Positions 11,144 to 23,259 of a DNA stretch of 64,000 bases are shown here, one piece after another. Every line of letters begins with the position of its first letter. Position 1 is the stretch's first letter. The stretch is from Aplidium turbinatum (taxonomy: Eukaryota > Chordata > Ascidiacea > Aplousobranchia > Polyclinidae), in NCBI GenBank assembly GCA_918807975.1, contig OU964920.1:47583979-47647978 (forward strand), given 5' to 3'. A model generated the notes under the pieces. That model had not been told where the DNA came from. It did not search any database and saw only the letters and a list, made by a program, of their open reading frames with translations. A program made the translations under genes and the position numbers.

Positions 11144-11464
11144 CAGGGTTACTCAACTAATGTTAACAAAGGTCCAGTTTGACAAGTTGAATATTTTTAG
11201 CAGTCCGGTGAATAAGTTATTTCACACGCAACCATAAAAGTTGAACTACTGTATCTTGTACCAAGCCACTTTTTAAGTAAAATGTAACTCGACTTGGATG
11301 AGTTACTAGGATAATCGCAGAAAAAAATGCTTCCTCCTAGTAAAAATCTATTTAAAAAGGACCTGAAACGTTGCAATGAGGTTATTCTTCCAGAAGCCAG
11401 AGGTCCACTATCAACACCCAGAAAGTCCGGATTCGGACCGCGGTCCGCCAGTTGAGTAGCCATG
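11144..11464. mobile_element. hAT MITE, 321 bp, perfect 8-bp target duplication
   Basis: The left end CAGGGTTACTCAACT and the inverted right end CATGGCTACTCAACT differ at two positions. The flanks are GCCTACAG at 11136-11143 and 11465-11472, identical over 8 bp. It contains no transposase. Confidence 0.85.
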
Positions 11465-11472
11465 GCCTACAG

Positions 11473-12165
11473 GTTTCCAATGAACCCAAAATTTTAAAGT
11501 AGGCCTACTTATTTTGGACCAAAAATCAGGTCCGATGATGAAATTAAAGCTCGATAGGAAAGGACGTAACAGGTTACAAAAACATAACTCATAGACACTA
11601 AAGAAAAACCAAAAATACTCAAAATTTAACAAACAAGTCATACAGTAGCCCATGCACAAACCAAACTGATACGGAATTGGTATATTCTTGAGCAATGGTC
11701 AAGCTATTGCATATTGAAAAGTTTGTGTGTTTATCAGAACAATTATCGTTTCAAGCGCTGGTTGCAACCTTCATCTGATGAGAGTGAAAATAAAAGCAAA
11801 GACAAAAAAGTTGAGCGAATAATATACAAATAAAATGTACGAGTTTATACAATATACTGCAGTGTGGTTGAAGGCAAGAGAAAAAAATGAAACGCACATT
11901 ATTCTAAAGGTTCACTAAAATATGTGTGAGCGGTTACTTTCCATTTAGATTATGTAAAAACTTCCAACATTAAACGTAAAGTCGAATCAGTGGAGACCAA
12001 CAGAAATTCGAGACAAAATTAAATTACTATTACTTTTCCAACTGTGTTCCAATAGGCATGAAGCCTGCGTATCTCTATGGGTATCATAGCTGATACAGCC
12101 CTCGATGTACACTAATGTTCCAGTTTGATCGATCTCGTCCGTCTTGCCCAATTTTAGTAGGGTTA
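11473..12165. other. Unassigned intergenic DNA
   Basis: No coding or RNA feature is supported. A stretch at 11738-11780 resembles a decayed hammerhead on the minus strand (see rejected items). Confidence 0.3.
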
Positions 12166-12421
12166 GTTCAATTGAATATTAATAAATCTAGAGACATCAG
12201 AAAGTCACTTCCCGCATGCAATTCCAGACCGACATTACTCGCTTAAGGTTTTTTGTTTGTTTTGAGTATACTTCGGTAGATGTTCATTGTGATGGCTGTT
12301 TTTGCTTTGAACATTAAGTCTGTTTTAACAAAAAAAAAACTTAAAAGAGTAATGTCGGTCTGGAATTGCATGCAGGAAGTGACTTTCTGATGTCTTTGGA
12401 TTTATTAATATTCAATTGAAC
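12166..12421. repeat. Foldback MITE with 75-bp inverted repeats
   Basis: The left arm 12166-12240 and right arm 12347-12421 are inverse copies with only a few mismatches (about four seen), from TTCAATTGAATATTAATAAA inward to GACATTACTC. The 106-bp loop is T/A-rich. No clear target duplication was found. Confidence 0.85.
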
Positions 12422-12502
12422 ACTGAGAATATGTCCTTATAATCTTTGTAATGTATTGTATTGAGTTTAAATTTGGCTGTTGTTATTCCGTTCATCAACG
12501 TA

Positions 12503-12546
12503 GTTGCACTGATGAGAATTTAATATTCGAAAACGCGTTCTGCAAC
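12503..12546 (+). ncRNA. Hammerhead ribozyme, complete core
   Basis: All hammerhead elements can be assigned by hand. Stem I pairs GTTGCA (12503-12508) with TGCAAC (12541-12546), six Watson-Crick pairs. CTGATGA follows at 12509-12515. Stem II pairs GAAT (12516-12519) with ATTC (12525-12528), with a 5-base loop. GAA comes at 12529-12531. Stem III is the self-complementary AACGCGTT (12532-12539), and C at 12540 is the cleavage base (site UUC). A palindromic stem III without a loop is typical of hammerheads in Penelope-like elements and animal retrozymes, which act as dimers. It lies 82 bp after a foldback and 164 bp before the 28-bp satellite. No second copy stands at unit distance. Confidence 0.8.
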
Positions 12547-12709
12547 ACTGTTTTTGCATTCTGCAATGCCTGATGCAGATCTACTTGCAGGTTTCCATCA
12601 CGCATTAAAGCGGTGATCTAATTATAATATTTTCAACGGTTCGAGAAAAAGTTTTCCCTGCCTATAAAACGTTGAATGGTAGTTTTATCAAATATTTCTG
12701 GAAACTACT

Positions 12710-15700
12710 TTACCATCCACTTGTCAGATATTGTACTTTACTCGCCACTTGTCAGATATTGTACTTTACCATCCACTTGTCAGATACTGTACTTTACCCT
12801 CCACTTGTCAGATATTGTACTTTACCATCCACTTGTCAGACATTTTACTTTATTATCCACTTGTCAGATACTGTACTTTACCCTCTACTTGTCAGAAATT
12901 GTGCTTTACCATCCACTTGTCAGATATTGTACTTTACCCTCCACTTGTCAGATACTGCACTTTAACCTCCACTTTTCAGATACTGCACTTTACTAACCAC
13001 TTGTCAGATACTGTACTTTACCCTTCACTTGTTAGATACTGTACTTTACCCTTAACATGTCAGATACTGTACTTTACCATCCAATTGTCAGATACTGTAC
13101 TTTACCATCCATTTGTCAGATACTGTACTTTACCCTCCACTTGTCAGACACTGTACTTTACCCTCCACTTGTCAGATACTGTGCTTTACCATCCACTTGT
13201 GAGATACTGCACTTTACACTTCACTTGTCAGATACTGTGCTTTACCATCCACTTGTCAGATATTGTACTTTACCATCCGTTTGTCAGATACTGTACTTTA
13301 CCATCCAATTGTCAGATATTGCGCTTTACCCTCCACTTGTCAGATACTGTACTTTATCCTCCTCTTGTCAGATACTGTACTTTATCCTTCACTTGTCAGA
13401 TACTGTGCTTTACCATCTACTTGTCAGATATTGTACTTTACCATCCAATTGTCAGATATTGCGCTTTACCCTCCACTTGTCAGATATTATACTTTATCCT
13501 CCACTTGTCAGATACTGTACTTTACTCGCAACTTGTCAGAAACTGTACTTTATCCTTCACTTGTCAGATACTGTGCTTTATCCTCCACTTATCAGATACT
13601 GTACTTTACCCTCCACTTGTCAGATACTGCACTTTACCATCTACTTGTCAGATATTGTACTTTACCCTCCACTTGTCAAATACTGTAATTTACCATCTAC
13701 TTGTCAGATACTTTACTTTACCTTCCACTTGTCAGATACTGTACTTTACTCGCCACTTGTCAGATATTGTGCTTTGCCTTCCAATTGTCAGATACTGTAG
13801 TTTACTCCCCAATTATCAGGTACTGTAGTTTGCCTTCCACTTGTCAGATACTGTACTTTACCATCCACTTGTCAGATATTGAACTTTGCATCCCACTTGT
13901 TAGATACTGTAATTTACCCTCCACATGTCAGATACTGTACTTTACCATCCACTGCATTTACCATCCACTGTCGGCTGCATAGCCGAGTGGTGAGAGCCCT
14001 GGAACGGCAATCGAAAAGGCACTGGTTCGACACCGCTCAAGAGCATACAGCTGTGTCGTTGGCAGGACAATTAAAGACATGCCTGAAGGTGGACACGAAG
14101 ATTGGCTTCCTTGCCTTCCCGTTCACTTAATCTAAATCTTCAACCACCGGGTGTAAGCCTGGATAGGATAAAAAAAAAAAAACATCCACTTGTCAGACAT
14201 TGTATTTTCCCCTCCACTTGTCAGATACTGTACTTTGCCCTCCACTTATCAGATACTGTACATTACCCTCCACTAGTCAGATACTGCATTTTACCATCCA
14301 CTTGTCATATACTGTAGTTTGCCCTCCACTGGTCAGATACTGTACTTTACTTCCCACTTGTCAGATACTGTACATTACCATCCACTTGTCAGATATTGTA
14401 ATTTGCCTTCCATTTGTCAGGTACTGCACTTTACCATCCACTTGTCAGATATTGTACTTTGCATTCAACTTGTCAGATACTGTACTTTACTCTCCACTTG
14501 TCAGATACTGTAACTTACCCTCCACTTGTCAGATACTGTACTTTACCCTCCACTTGTCAGATACTGTACTTTGCCTTCCACTTTTCAGATACTGTACTTT
14601 ATCATCCACTTATCCGATATTGTACTTTACCCTCTACTTGTCAGATACTGTACTTTACCCTCCACTTGTCAGATACTGTACTCTACCATCCATTTGTCAG
14701 ATACTGTACTTTGCCTTCCACTTTTCAGATACTATACTTTATCATCCACTTATCGGATATTGTACTTTACCCTATACTTGTCAGATACTGTACTTTGCCC
14801 TCCACTTGTTAGATACTGTACTTTACAATCCACTTGTCAGATACTGTACTTTACCTTCCACTTGTCAGATACTGTTCTTTACCCTCCACTTGTCAGATAC
14901 TGTACTTTACCGTCCACTTGTCAGATACTGTATTTTATCCTCTACTTGTCAGATACTGCACTTTGCCTTCCACTTGTCACATACTGCACTTTGCCCTTCA
15001 CTTGTCAGATATTGTACTTTACCCTCCACTCGTCAGATACTGTACTTTATTATCCACTTGTCGGATATTGTACTTTACCCTCCATTTGTCAGATACTGTA
15101 CTTTACCCGTCACTTGTCAGATACTGTACTTTAACTTCCACTTGTCAGATACTGTACTTTACCCTCCACTTGTCAGATACTGTACTTTACCCTCCACTTG
15201 TCAGATGCTGTATTTTATCCTCTACTTGTCAGATACTGCACTTTGCCTTCCACTTGTCAAATACTGCACTTTACCCTTCACTTGTCAGATATTGTACTTT
15301 ACCCTCCACTTGTCAGATATTGTACTTTATCATCCATTTGTCGGATATTGTACTTTACCCTCCATTTGTCAGATATTGTACTTTACCCTTAACTTGTCAG
15401 ATACTGTACTTTACAATCCAGTTGTCAGATACTATACTTTACCCTCCACTTGTCAGATACTGTACTTTACCCGTCACTTGTCAGATACTGTACTTTACCA
15501 TCCATTTGTCAGATACTGTACTTTGCCTTCCACTTTTCAGATACTGTACTTTATCATCCACTTATCGGATATTGTACTTTACCCTCCACTTGTCAGATAC
15601 TGTACTTTACAATCCACTTGTCAGATACTGTACTTTAACTTCCACTTGTCAGATACTGTACTTTACCCTCCACTTGTCAGATACTGTACTTTACCCTCCA

Positions 15701-18700
15701 CTTGTCAGATACTGTAACTTACCCTCCACTTGTCAAATACTGTACTTTACCCTCCACTTGTCAGATACTGTACTTTGCCTTCCACTTTTCAGATACTGTA
15801 CTTTATCATCCACTTATCGGATATTGTACTTTACCCTCTACTTGTCAGATACTGTATTTTACCCTCCACTTATCAGATACTGTACTTTACCATCCATTTG
15901 TCAGATACTGTACTTTGCCTTCCACTTTTCAGATACTGTACTTTATCATCCACTTATCGGATATTGTACTTTACCATCCACTTGTCAGATACTGTACTTT
16001 ACCCTCTACTTGTCTGATACTGTACTTTACCCTCCACTTGTCAGATACTGTAATTTACCCTCCACTTGTCAGATACTGTACTTTACCCTCCACTTGTCAG
16101 ATACTGTACTTTACCCTCCACTTGTCAGATACTGTATTTTATCCTCTACTTGTCAGATACTGCACTTTGCCTTCCACTTGTCAGATACTGCACTTTACCC
16201 TTCACTTGTCAGATATTGTACTTTACCCTCCACTCGTCAGATACTGTACTTTATTATCCACTTGTCGGATATTGTACTTTACCTTCCATTTGTCAGATAC
16301 TGTACTTTACCCGTCACTTGTCAGATACTGTACTTCACCATCCATTTGTTAGATACTGTACTTTACCCTCCACTAGTCAGATACTGTACTTTAACTTCCA
16401 CTTGTCAGACACTGTACTTTACCCTCCACTTATCAGATACTGTACTTTACCCTCCACTTGTCAGATGCTGTATTTTATCCTCTACTTGTCAGATACTGCA
16501 CTTTGCCTTCCACTTGTCAGATACTGCACTTTACCCTTCACTTGTCAGATATTGTACTTTACCCTCCACTTGTCAGATACTGTACTTTATCATTCACTTG
16601 TCGGATATTGTATTTTACCCTCCATTTGTCAGATACTGTACTTTACCCTCCACTTGTCAGATACTGTACTTTACAATCCACTTGTCAGATACTATACTTT
16701 ACCCTCCACTTGTCAGATACTGTACTTTACCCGTCACTTGTCAGATACTGTACTTTACCATCCATTTGTCAGATACTGTACTTTGCCTTCCACTTTTCAG
16801 ATACTGTACTTTATCATCCACTTATCGGATATTGTACTTTACCCTCCACTTGTCAGATACTGTACTTTACCCTCCACTTGTCAGATACTGTACTTTACAA
16901 TCCACTTGTCAGATACTGTACTTTAACTTCCACTTGTCAGATACTGTACTTTACCCTCCACTTGTCAGATACTGCACTTTACCCTCCACTTGTCAGATAC
17001 TGTATTTTATCCTCTACTTGTCAGATACTGCACTTTGCCTTCCACTTGTCAGATACTGCACTTTACCCTTCACTTGCCAGATATTGTATTTTACCCTCCA
17101 CTCGTCAGATACTGTACTTTATTATCCACTTGTCGGATATTTTACTTTACCCTCCATTTGTCAGATACTGTACTTTACCTGTCACTTGTTAGATACTGTA
17201 CTTTACCATCCATTTGTTAGATACTGTACTTTACCCTCCACTAGTCAGATACTGTACTTTAACTTCCACTTGTCAGATACTGTACTTTACCCTCCACTTG
17301 TCAGATACTGTACTTTACCCTCCACTTGTCAGATGCTGTATTTTATCCTCTACTTGTCAGATACTGCACTTTGCCTTCCACTTGTCAGATACTCCACTTT
17401 ACCCTTCACTTGTCAGATATTGTACTTTACCCTCCACTTGTCAAATACTGTACTTTATCATCCACTTGTCGGATATTGTATTTTACCCTCCATTTGTCAG
17501 ATACTGTACTTTATCCTCCACTTGTCAGATACTGTACTTTACACTCCACTTGTCAGATACTATACTTTACCCTCCACTTGTCAGATACTGTACTTTACCC
17601 GTCACTTGTCAGATACTGTACTTTACCATCCATTTGTCAGATACTATACTTTGCCTTCCACATTTCGGATACTGTACTTTACTTCCGATTTGTCAGATAC
17701 TGCACTTTACTTTCCACTTGTCAGATTTTGTACTTTACCCTCCACTTGTCAGATATTATAGTTTACCCTCCACTTGTCAGATACTGTACTTTATTCCCTA
17801 CTTGTCAGATACTGTACTTTACCCTCCACTTGTCAGATACTGTACTTTACCCTCCACTTGTCAGATACTGTATTTTCTCCTCTACTTGTCAGATACTGCA
17901 CTTTGCCTTCCACTTGTCAGATACTGCACTTTACCCTTCACTTGATATTGTACTTTACCCTCCACTCGTCAGATACTGTACTTTTTTATCCACTTGTCGG
18001 ATATTGTACTTTACCTTCCATTTGTCAGATACTGTACTTTACCCGTCACTTGTCCGATACTGTACTTTACCATCTATTTGTTAGATACTGTACTTTACCC
18101 TCCACTAGTCAGATACTGTACTTTAACTTCCACTTATCAGATACTGTACTTTACCCTTCACTTGTCAGATGCTGTATTTTATCCTCTACTTGTCAGATAC
18201 TGCACTTTGCCTTCCACTTGTCAGATACTGCACTTTACCCTTCACTTGTCAGATATTGTACTTTACCCTCCACTTGTCAGATACTGTACTTTATCATCCA
18301 CTTGTCGGATATTGTACTTTACCCTCCATTTGTCAGATACTGTACTTTACCCTCCACTTGTCAGATACTGTACTTTACAATCCACTTGTCAGATACTGTG
18401 CTTTACCCTCCACTTGTCAGATACTGTACTTTACCCGTCACTTGTCAGATACTGTACTTTACCATCCATTTGTCAGATACTGTACTTTGCCTTCCACTTT
18501 TCAGATACTGTACTTTATCATCCACTTATCGGATATTGTACTTTACCTTCCACTTGTCAGATACTGTACTTTACCCTCCACTTGTCAGATACTGTACTTT
18601 ACAATCCACTTGTCAGATACTGTACTTTAACTTCCACTTGTCAGATACTGTACTTTACCCTCCACTTGTCAGATACTGTACTTCACCCTCCACTTGTCAG

Positions 18701-20336
18701 ATACTGTATTTTATCCTCTACTTGTCAGATACTGCACTTTGCCTTCCACTATTCAGATACTGCACTTTACCCTTCACTTGCCAGATATTGTATTTTACCC
18801 TCCACTCGTCAGATACTGTACTTTATTATCCACTTGTCGGATATTGTACTTTACCCTCCATTTGTCAGATACTGTACTTTACCCGTCACTTGTTAGATAC
18901 TGTACTTTACCATCTATTTGTTAGATACTGTACTTTACCCTCCACTAGTCAGATACTGTACTTTAACTTCCACTTGTCAGATACTGTACTTTACCCTCCA
19001 CTTGTCAGATACTGTACTTTACCCTCCACTTGTCAGATGCTGTATTTTATCCTCTACTTGTCAGATACTGCACTTTGCCTTCCATTTGTCAGATACTGCA
19101 CTTTACCCTTCACTTGTCAGATATTGTACTTTACCCTCCACTTGTCAAATACTGTACTTTATCATCCACTTGTCGAATATTGTACTTTACCCTCCATTTG
19201 TCAGATACTGTACTTTACCCTCCACTTGTCAGATACTGTACTTTACCCGTCACTTGTCAGATACTGTACTTTACCATCCATTTGTCAGATACTGTACTTT
19301 GCCTTCCACATTTCAGATACTGTACTCTACTTCCCACTTGTCAGATACTGCACTTTACCTTCCACTTGTCAGATTTTGTACTTTACCCTCCACTTGTCGG
19401 ATATTGTACTTTACCCTCCATTTGTCAGATACTGTACTTTACCCGTCACTTGTTAGATACTGTACTTTACCATCTATTTGTTAGATACTGTACTTTACCC
19501 TCCACTAGTCAGATACTGTACTTTAACTTCCACTTGTCAGATACTGTACTTTACCCTCCACTTGTCAGATACTGTACTTTACCCTCCACTTGTCAGATGC
19601 TGTATTTTATCCTCTACTTGTCAGATACTGCACTTTGCCTTCCACTTGTCAGATACTGCACTTTACCCTTCACTTGTCAGATATTGTACTTTACCCTCCA
19701 CTTGTCAAATACTGTACTTTATCATCCACTTGTCGAATATTGTACTTTACCCTCCATTTGTCAGATACTGTACTTTACCCTCCACTTGTCAGATACTGTA
19801 CTTTACCCGTCACTTGTCAGATACTGTACTTTACCATCCATTTGTCAGATACTGTACTTTGCCTTCCACATTTCAGATACTGTACTCTACTTCCCACTTG
19901 TCAGATACTGCACTTTACCTTCCACTTGTCAGATACTGTACTTTACCCTCCACTTGTCAGATATTATAGTTTACCCTCCACTTGTCAGATACTGTACTTT
20001 ATTCCCCACTTGTCAGATACTGTACTTTACCCTCCACTTGTCAGATACTCTAGTTTACCCTCCACTTGTCAAATACTGTATTTTACCCTCCACTTGTCAG
20101 ATACTGTAGTTTACCTTCCACTAGTCAGATACTGTACTTTGCCTTTCACTTGTCAGATACTATACTTTACTTTCCACTTGTCAGATACTGCACTTTACAA
20201 TCCACTTGTTTGATATTGTACTTTACCATCCACTTGTCAGATATTGTACTTTACCATCCACTTGTCAGATATTGTGTTTTACTTTCCACTTGTCAGATAC
20301 TGTACTTTGCCCTCTGCTTGTCAAATACTGCACATT
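12710..20336 (+). repeat. 28-bp satellite array, about 264 copies
   Basis: The unit carries CACTTGTCAGATACTGTACT followed by a TTACCCTC-like segment, 28 bp in all. It is repeated head to tail for about 7.4 kb with many single-base variants (ATTG/ACTG, TTGCC, TTATC). One SINE interrupts it (13970-14182). Because 28 is not a multiple of 3, each forward frame cycles every three units and, having few stops, stays open over hundreds of codons. These frames are not genes. Variant units recur in higher-order blocks: the variant GATGCTGTATTTTATCC appears near 15205, 16465, 17334, 18170, 19036 and 19597. Confidence 0.95.
13970..14182 (+). mobile_element. tRNA-derived SINE inserted in the 28-bp satellite
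   Basis: The 5' head has an A box (TAGCCGAGTGGTGAGAGC) and a B box (GGTTCGACACC) spaced as in a Leu/Ser-type tRNA. An unrelated body and a 13-base poly(A) end at 14182 follow. CATCCACT flanks it on both sides (13962-13969 and 14183-14190). The same word occurs in satellite units, so the duplication is likely but not certain. Confidence 0.8.
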
Positions 20337-21729
20337 AGTTGGTCATCCAAAATTTTATAAATCCCTGTTTTTTTCTGTATCGGCTTCCAAATTTTACAAA
20401 TTGGAAAGTATTTCTCCATTGTGGCAACATTGCTAAGTTAAAAGCGTTTAACACAATGGCAACATTTCTTTCAAGTTATACTTTTTGAATCCAATTACCA
20501 CTTCTCAGGTTACCTCTGTTAAGAAGTCAAAAATGTCATCTATATATATTCGTGATCGGCTTGGCTCGGTCACGAGTCCTTGTCATTTATGGTTTTTAAA
20601 AGCGCGAGAGTTGCAAACGAGCTATAAGGATGTGACCCGCGATTATCTTACGAACTATCACGTTCTGCGCGATCATTCTCAGAAGTTCTCACATTCTGCA
20701 ACCTTTCATTTCCTAATGACTTTTATTCCAACCAAGCTACTTTACAAGTTATTAGTTTCCAAAGAAATCAAGCTGTTACTTGATAAGTGTCTGACATGTA
20801 CAGTTTAGTTTTGGCAACGCACAACTGAATATCAGGTTGGCGTAAGGATCCTAGAAAATGTGTTTTTATCTTCAAACGATAAAGACAAATAAAAAATGAG
20901 AATAAAAAGAATTTTGTAATGTTAGAAAGTCGGTACGTCAGACATTTTCTTTTCTGACTGAAATAAGTTTTCTTGTCAGCGGTTTACGACATGGCATTGT
21001 TTAGACCAGAGGTTCCCGACCGCCGGCCGCGTAATTTGTTTGCCTGTCCGCAATAAATCCTGCTTTCTGCCAAGATCATTTTATTATGAAATTATGAGCA
21101 TTGCAAACCTGTTACTGTAAAACTTATTTTACGCTTGTCGAATTCACAGCAGCTGCTGTAGGCTACTATTGACGTATCTCGCCTTCGTTGACACAAAATT
21201 GTTAAATAATAAAAGTTTGATAATCTAAATTTTGAGCTGTTTGGAATATTATCAACTTAGTGTAGGTTTCCAAAATTTATGGAATGCAATGTTGATCAAT
21301 AGGAAATTTTGTCTCTCCTGAGTTCAAGATCGCTGGGGACAAAATTTGGAATGGAAAGTTTTTTTAGGTTTTGGAAAAAAGGAGCAAAGGTAAAAAGCCC
21401 GTATTAAAAATCTGCTAGAATCGGAGTTTGGCAGGGCGAAAATCTTGTTTTTCTGGAAATTGTGCGAAAGAGGTAGAAAAACAGTGTTTCCAATTGAATT
21501 ACAGTACTAAAAAACACTGTCAAAATTCTAGATATCTTTTGGAAATGATTTTGGGTCTAACTCTCAAAACACGTGTTTCAGAAACTTGTTTGTTACCTCA
21601 CACACTGGCAGCATAACAGCAATTAATTTCCCACAAACATTGATGACTTTGTATGGAAATGGATTGACATTTTGTTGTTTGAGTTTTGGTTGCAGTTTTT
21701 GTCTTAAATACATGTACATAGCCAGCGCA
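20337..21729. other. Unassigned DNA with a lone hAT end
   Basis: No gene is supported; a 107-codon frame at 20485-20808 has no recognisable motif. At 21009, CAGAGGTTCCCGACCGCCGG resembles a hAT left end, but no partner is visible. Confidence 0.35.
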
Positions 21730-21920
21730 TAGTGTACCGACTACGACATGCGTTGCTCAAGCGCATAGAGAGTCGAACCAGTGCCGCTCGATCTTGAAGC
21801 TTCTTCGTTCCAGAAGTTACGTGATAACCAACTGAGCTATCGGGGTGAACTTTCTCGTTTAGAATCGAACCCGGGTCTACGCTACCAAAGCTGAAGACAA
21901 TAGGCTTAGCACTGCATGTT
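21730..21920 (-). mobile_element. tRNA-like SINE heads, two in tandem, minus strand
   Basis: On the minus strand, CGATAGCTCAGTTGGTTATC (A box) leads to CACTGGTTCGACTC (B box) and TATGCGCTTGAGCAACGCA, the same head and linker as the SINEs at 25190 and 53484. Just upstream of it in that direction lies another tRNA-like 3' half with GGGTTCGATTC. The body and tail of the family are missing. Confidence 0.6.
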
Positions 21921-22026
21921 TTATTATTGGCAACAATTCCAATACCTACAGCTCATACCAAAAACATAAAAAATGTCCAATTAGTAGGCATTTGTTATGG
22001 ATGACAGGATCGAGAAACGGTTCCTT

Positions 22027-22114
22027 CCCAGACAGCTAAATCCGTCATTTTTACATTGATTCAACGTCTGGGGATATTGACTCAATGTAAAAATGACAGA
22101 TTTTTCTGTCTGGG
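22027..22114. repeat. Short palindromic MITE-like element, copy B
   Basis: The whole 88 bp is an imperfect palindrome from CCCAGACAG to CTGTCTGGG, with inner arms GTCATTTTTACATTGA and their inverse. It shares sequence and layout with the palindrome at 6441-6530. Confidence 0.7.
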
Positions 22115-22463
22115 TTAGGAGCATTGCGATGACGTCATCAATACCTATATTCAAGCGTGACAAAACGTAATAAGTTTAATTGTTCAGCTGCAGGTAGTTT
22201 AATTGTTAAGCTTACATCTTAAACTTCTAAAGATTACCAACCTACCGTGAGTTGTTTATCAACGAATTGAAGGTCGACATTATGAAACACAGTACTCGCT
22301 GTTCTAAAGTGAGTTAGTCATGTAACGCTGACGCCAGGAAGATCGCTCCTTCTCAACTGTGCATATCCTTGGCGACAGTTAGTTTGGTTGTTTTCTTTCC
22401 ACAAAGATAAGGATTGACTGGCAAAAGCAGCGGTTGAGAACTATCTGGTATGAATTAATGGTG

Positions 22464-22510
22464 CGATACTGATGAGCCCAGCCTCATGGGTGAAACACGT
22501 GTTTGTCGCT
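22464..22510 (+). ncRNA. Hammerhead ribozyme, complete core, upstream of the sushi/trefoil gene
   Basis: Stem I pairs GCGATA (22464-22469) with TGTCGC (22505-22510), including one G-U. CTGATGA lies at 22470-22476. Stem II pairs GCCCA (22477-22481) with TGGGT (22488-22492), closed by a G-U at the core and a 6-base loop. GAA is at 22493-22495. Stem III is the self-complementary ACACGTGT (22496-22503), and T22504 is the cleavage base (site GUU). The structure class is the same as at 12503, with almost no shared stem sequence. It lies 212 bp before the ATG of exon 1, so it would be in the 5' leader if transcription starts upstream of it. Confidence 0.75.
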
Positions 22511-22721
22511 GAATTCTTGCTACACTCGACTGCTTAGAAACATTATCAAACCTTCCATTCAAAGACACCACAGGGCTTCCGAAGTGTTTGAACTTTCAAG
22601 CCACTATTTGTCAGCTAATGTAAAAGTTTATTTTTAGAGTAGGCCTACCTAAACCTTTTCACTTTGCCAGCATTTGAAATAAAAACAAATTTTTACAACA
22701 TTCCGATCTGAATTTGTCATA

Positions 22722-22785
22722 ATGATGTTGAAAGCGTTGTTGTTGATTTCGCTGGGATTTCCTTGCCTGGCAAGCAGAAGTAACG
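22722..22785 (+). CDS. Sushi/trefoil gene, exon 1: signal peptide
   Basis: This is the first exon of a modular secreted or cell-surface protein spread over 22.7-60.7 kb and beyond. It encodes MMLKALLLISLGFPCLASRS plus the start of the next codons: a short basic N-terminus, a hydrophobic core and a likely cleavage after CLA. It ends at a strong donor (AACG|GTAAGC) in phase 1, which exactly fits the acceptor of exon 2. The seven exons found sum to 1012 nt, or 337 codons, with no internal stop across any junction. Domain order is signal peptide, sushi, trefoil, sushi, sushi, sushi. The gene probably continues past the window. Function is not known. Sushi/trefoil proteins usually bind proteins or glycans outside the cell. 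The start could also be the downstream alternative exon at 23260. Confidence 0.65.
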
Positions 22786-23124
22786 GTAAGCCAATTGCAA
22801 AATTAAAGTAATTATCATCGTTTATTGCAATGCATTGTTCCATCGTTTCAAACTCCACCTCAGTGCTCCATGTTATCTCCTGCATCATACGATCTCGTTT
22901 AATTATAAGTTATTATTGAGTTACTTTTAGTTTAACTTAGCTTACTCTTCATCGGTCTGCAATCCAACTTACACTCCCATAACAATCTATCTCATTCTGT
23001 TTTGCTGTTCGACTGCTTTTAATCTACTTCACTTTCTAATCGTTAACATGTTTGCTTAGTTTTTCTATGGTACGAAGAATTTTTTCAAAATAGTGGCTTT
23101 AAGGATGGCTACCGTTTCATTTAA

Positions 23125-23217
23125 ACGTCTTCATCACGTCTTTTCCACGTCTTCTTCACGTCTTCATCACGTCTTCTTCACGTCTTCATCACGTCTTCAT
23201 CACGTCTTCTTCACGTG
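23125..23217 (+). repeat. 11-bp minisatellite in intron 1
   Basis: About eight to nine head-to-tail copies of CTTCATCACGT, alternating with CTTCTTCACGT. Confidence 0.85.
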
Positions 23218-23259
23218 TTCTTCTGTTCAGTCATTTTGAACCTTTCTTGTTGTTCGATC

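Noticed and set aside
11738-11790. Third complete hammerhead on the minus strand
   Set aside because: The core reads CAGATGA instead of CTGATGA, and stem I does not pair.
12710-20336. Possible CRISPR-like array
   Set aside because: Repeats are contiguous with no unique spacers, and the context is animal DNA.
12672-20338. Open frames of up to 975 codons in the 28-bp satellite
   Set aside because: All three + frames encode the same shifted repeat peptide. There is no start context, domain or splice structure.
20485-20808. 107-codon frame
   Set aside because: No motif, no splice context, no similarity that I recognise.
21730-21920. Functional tRNA genes
   Set aside because: A and B boxes are present, but no closed cloverleaf or acceptor stem could be built. 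The flanks match a SINE family.
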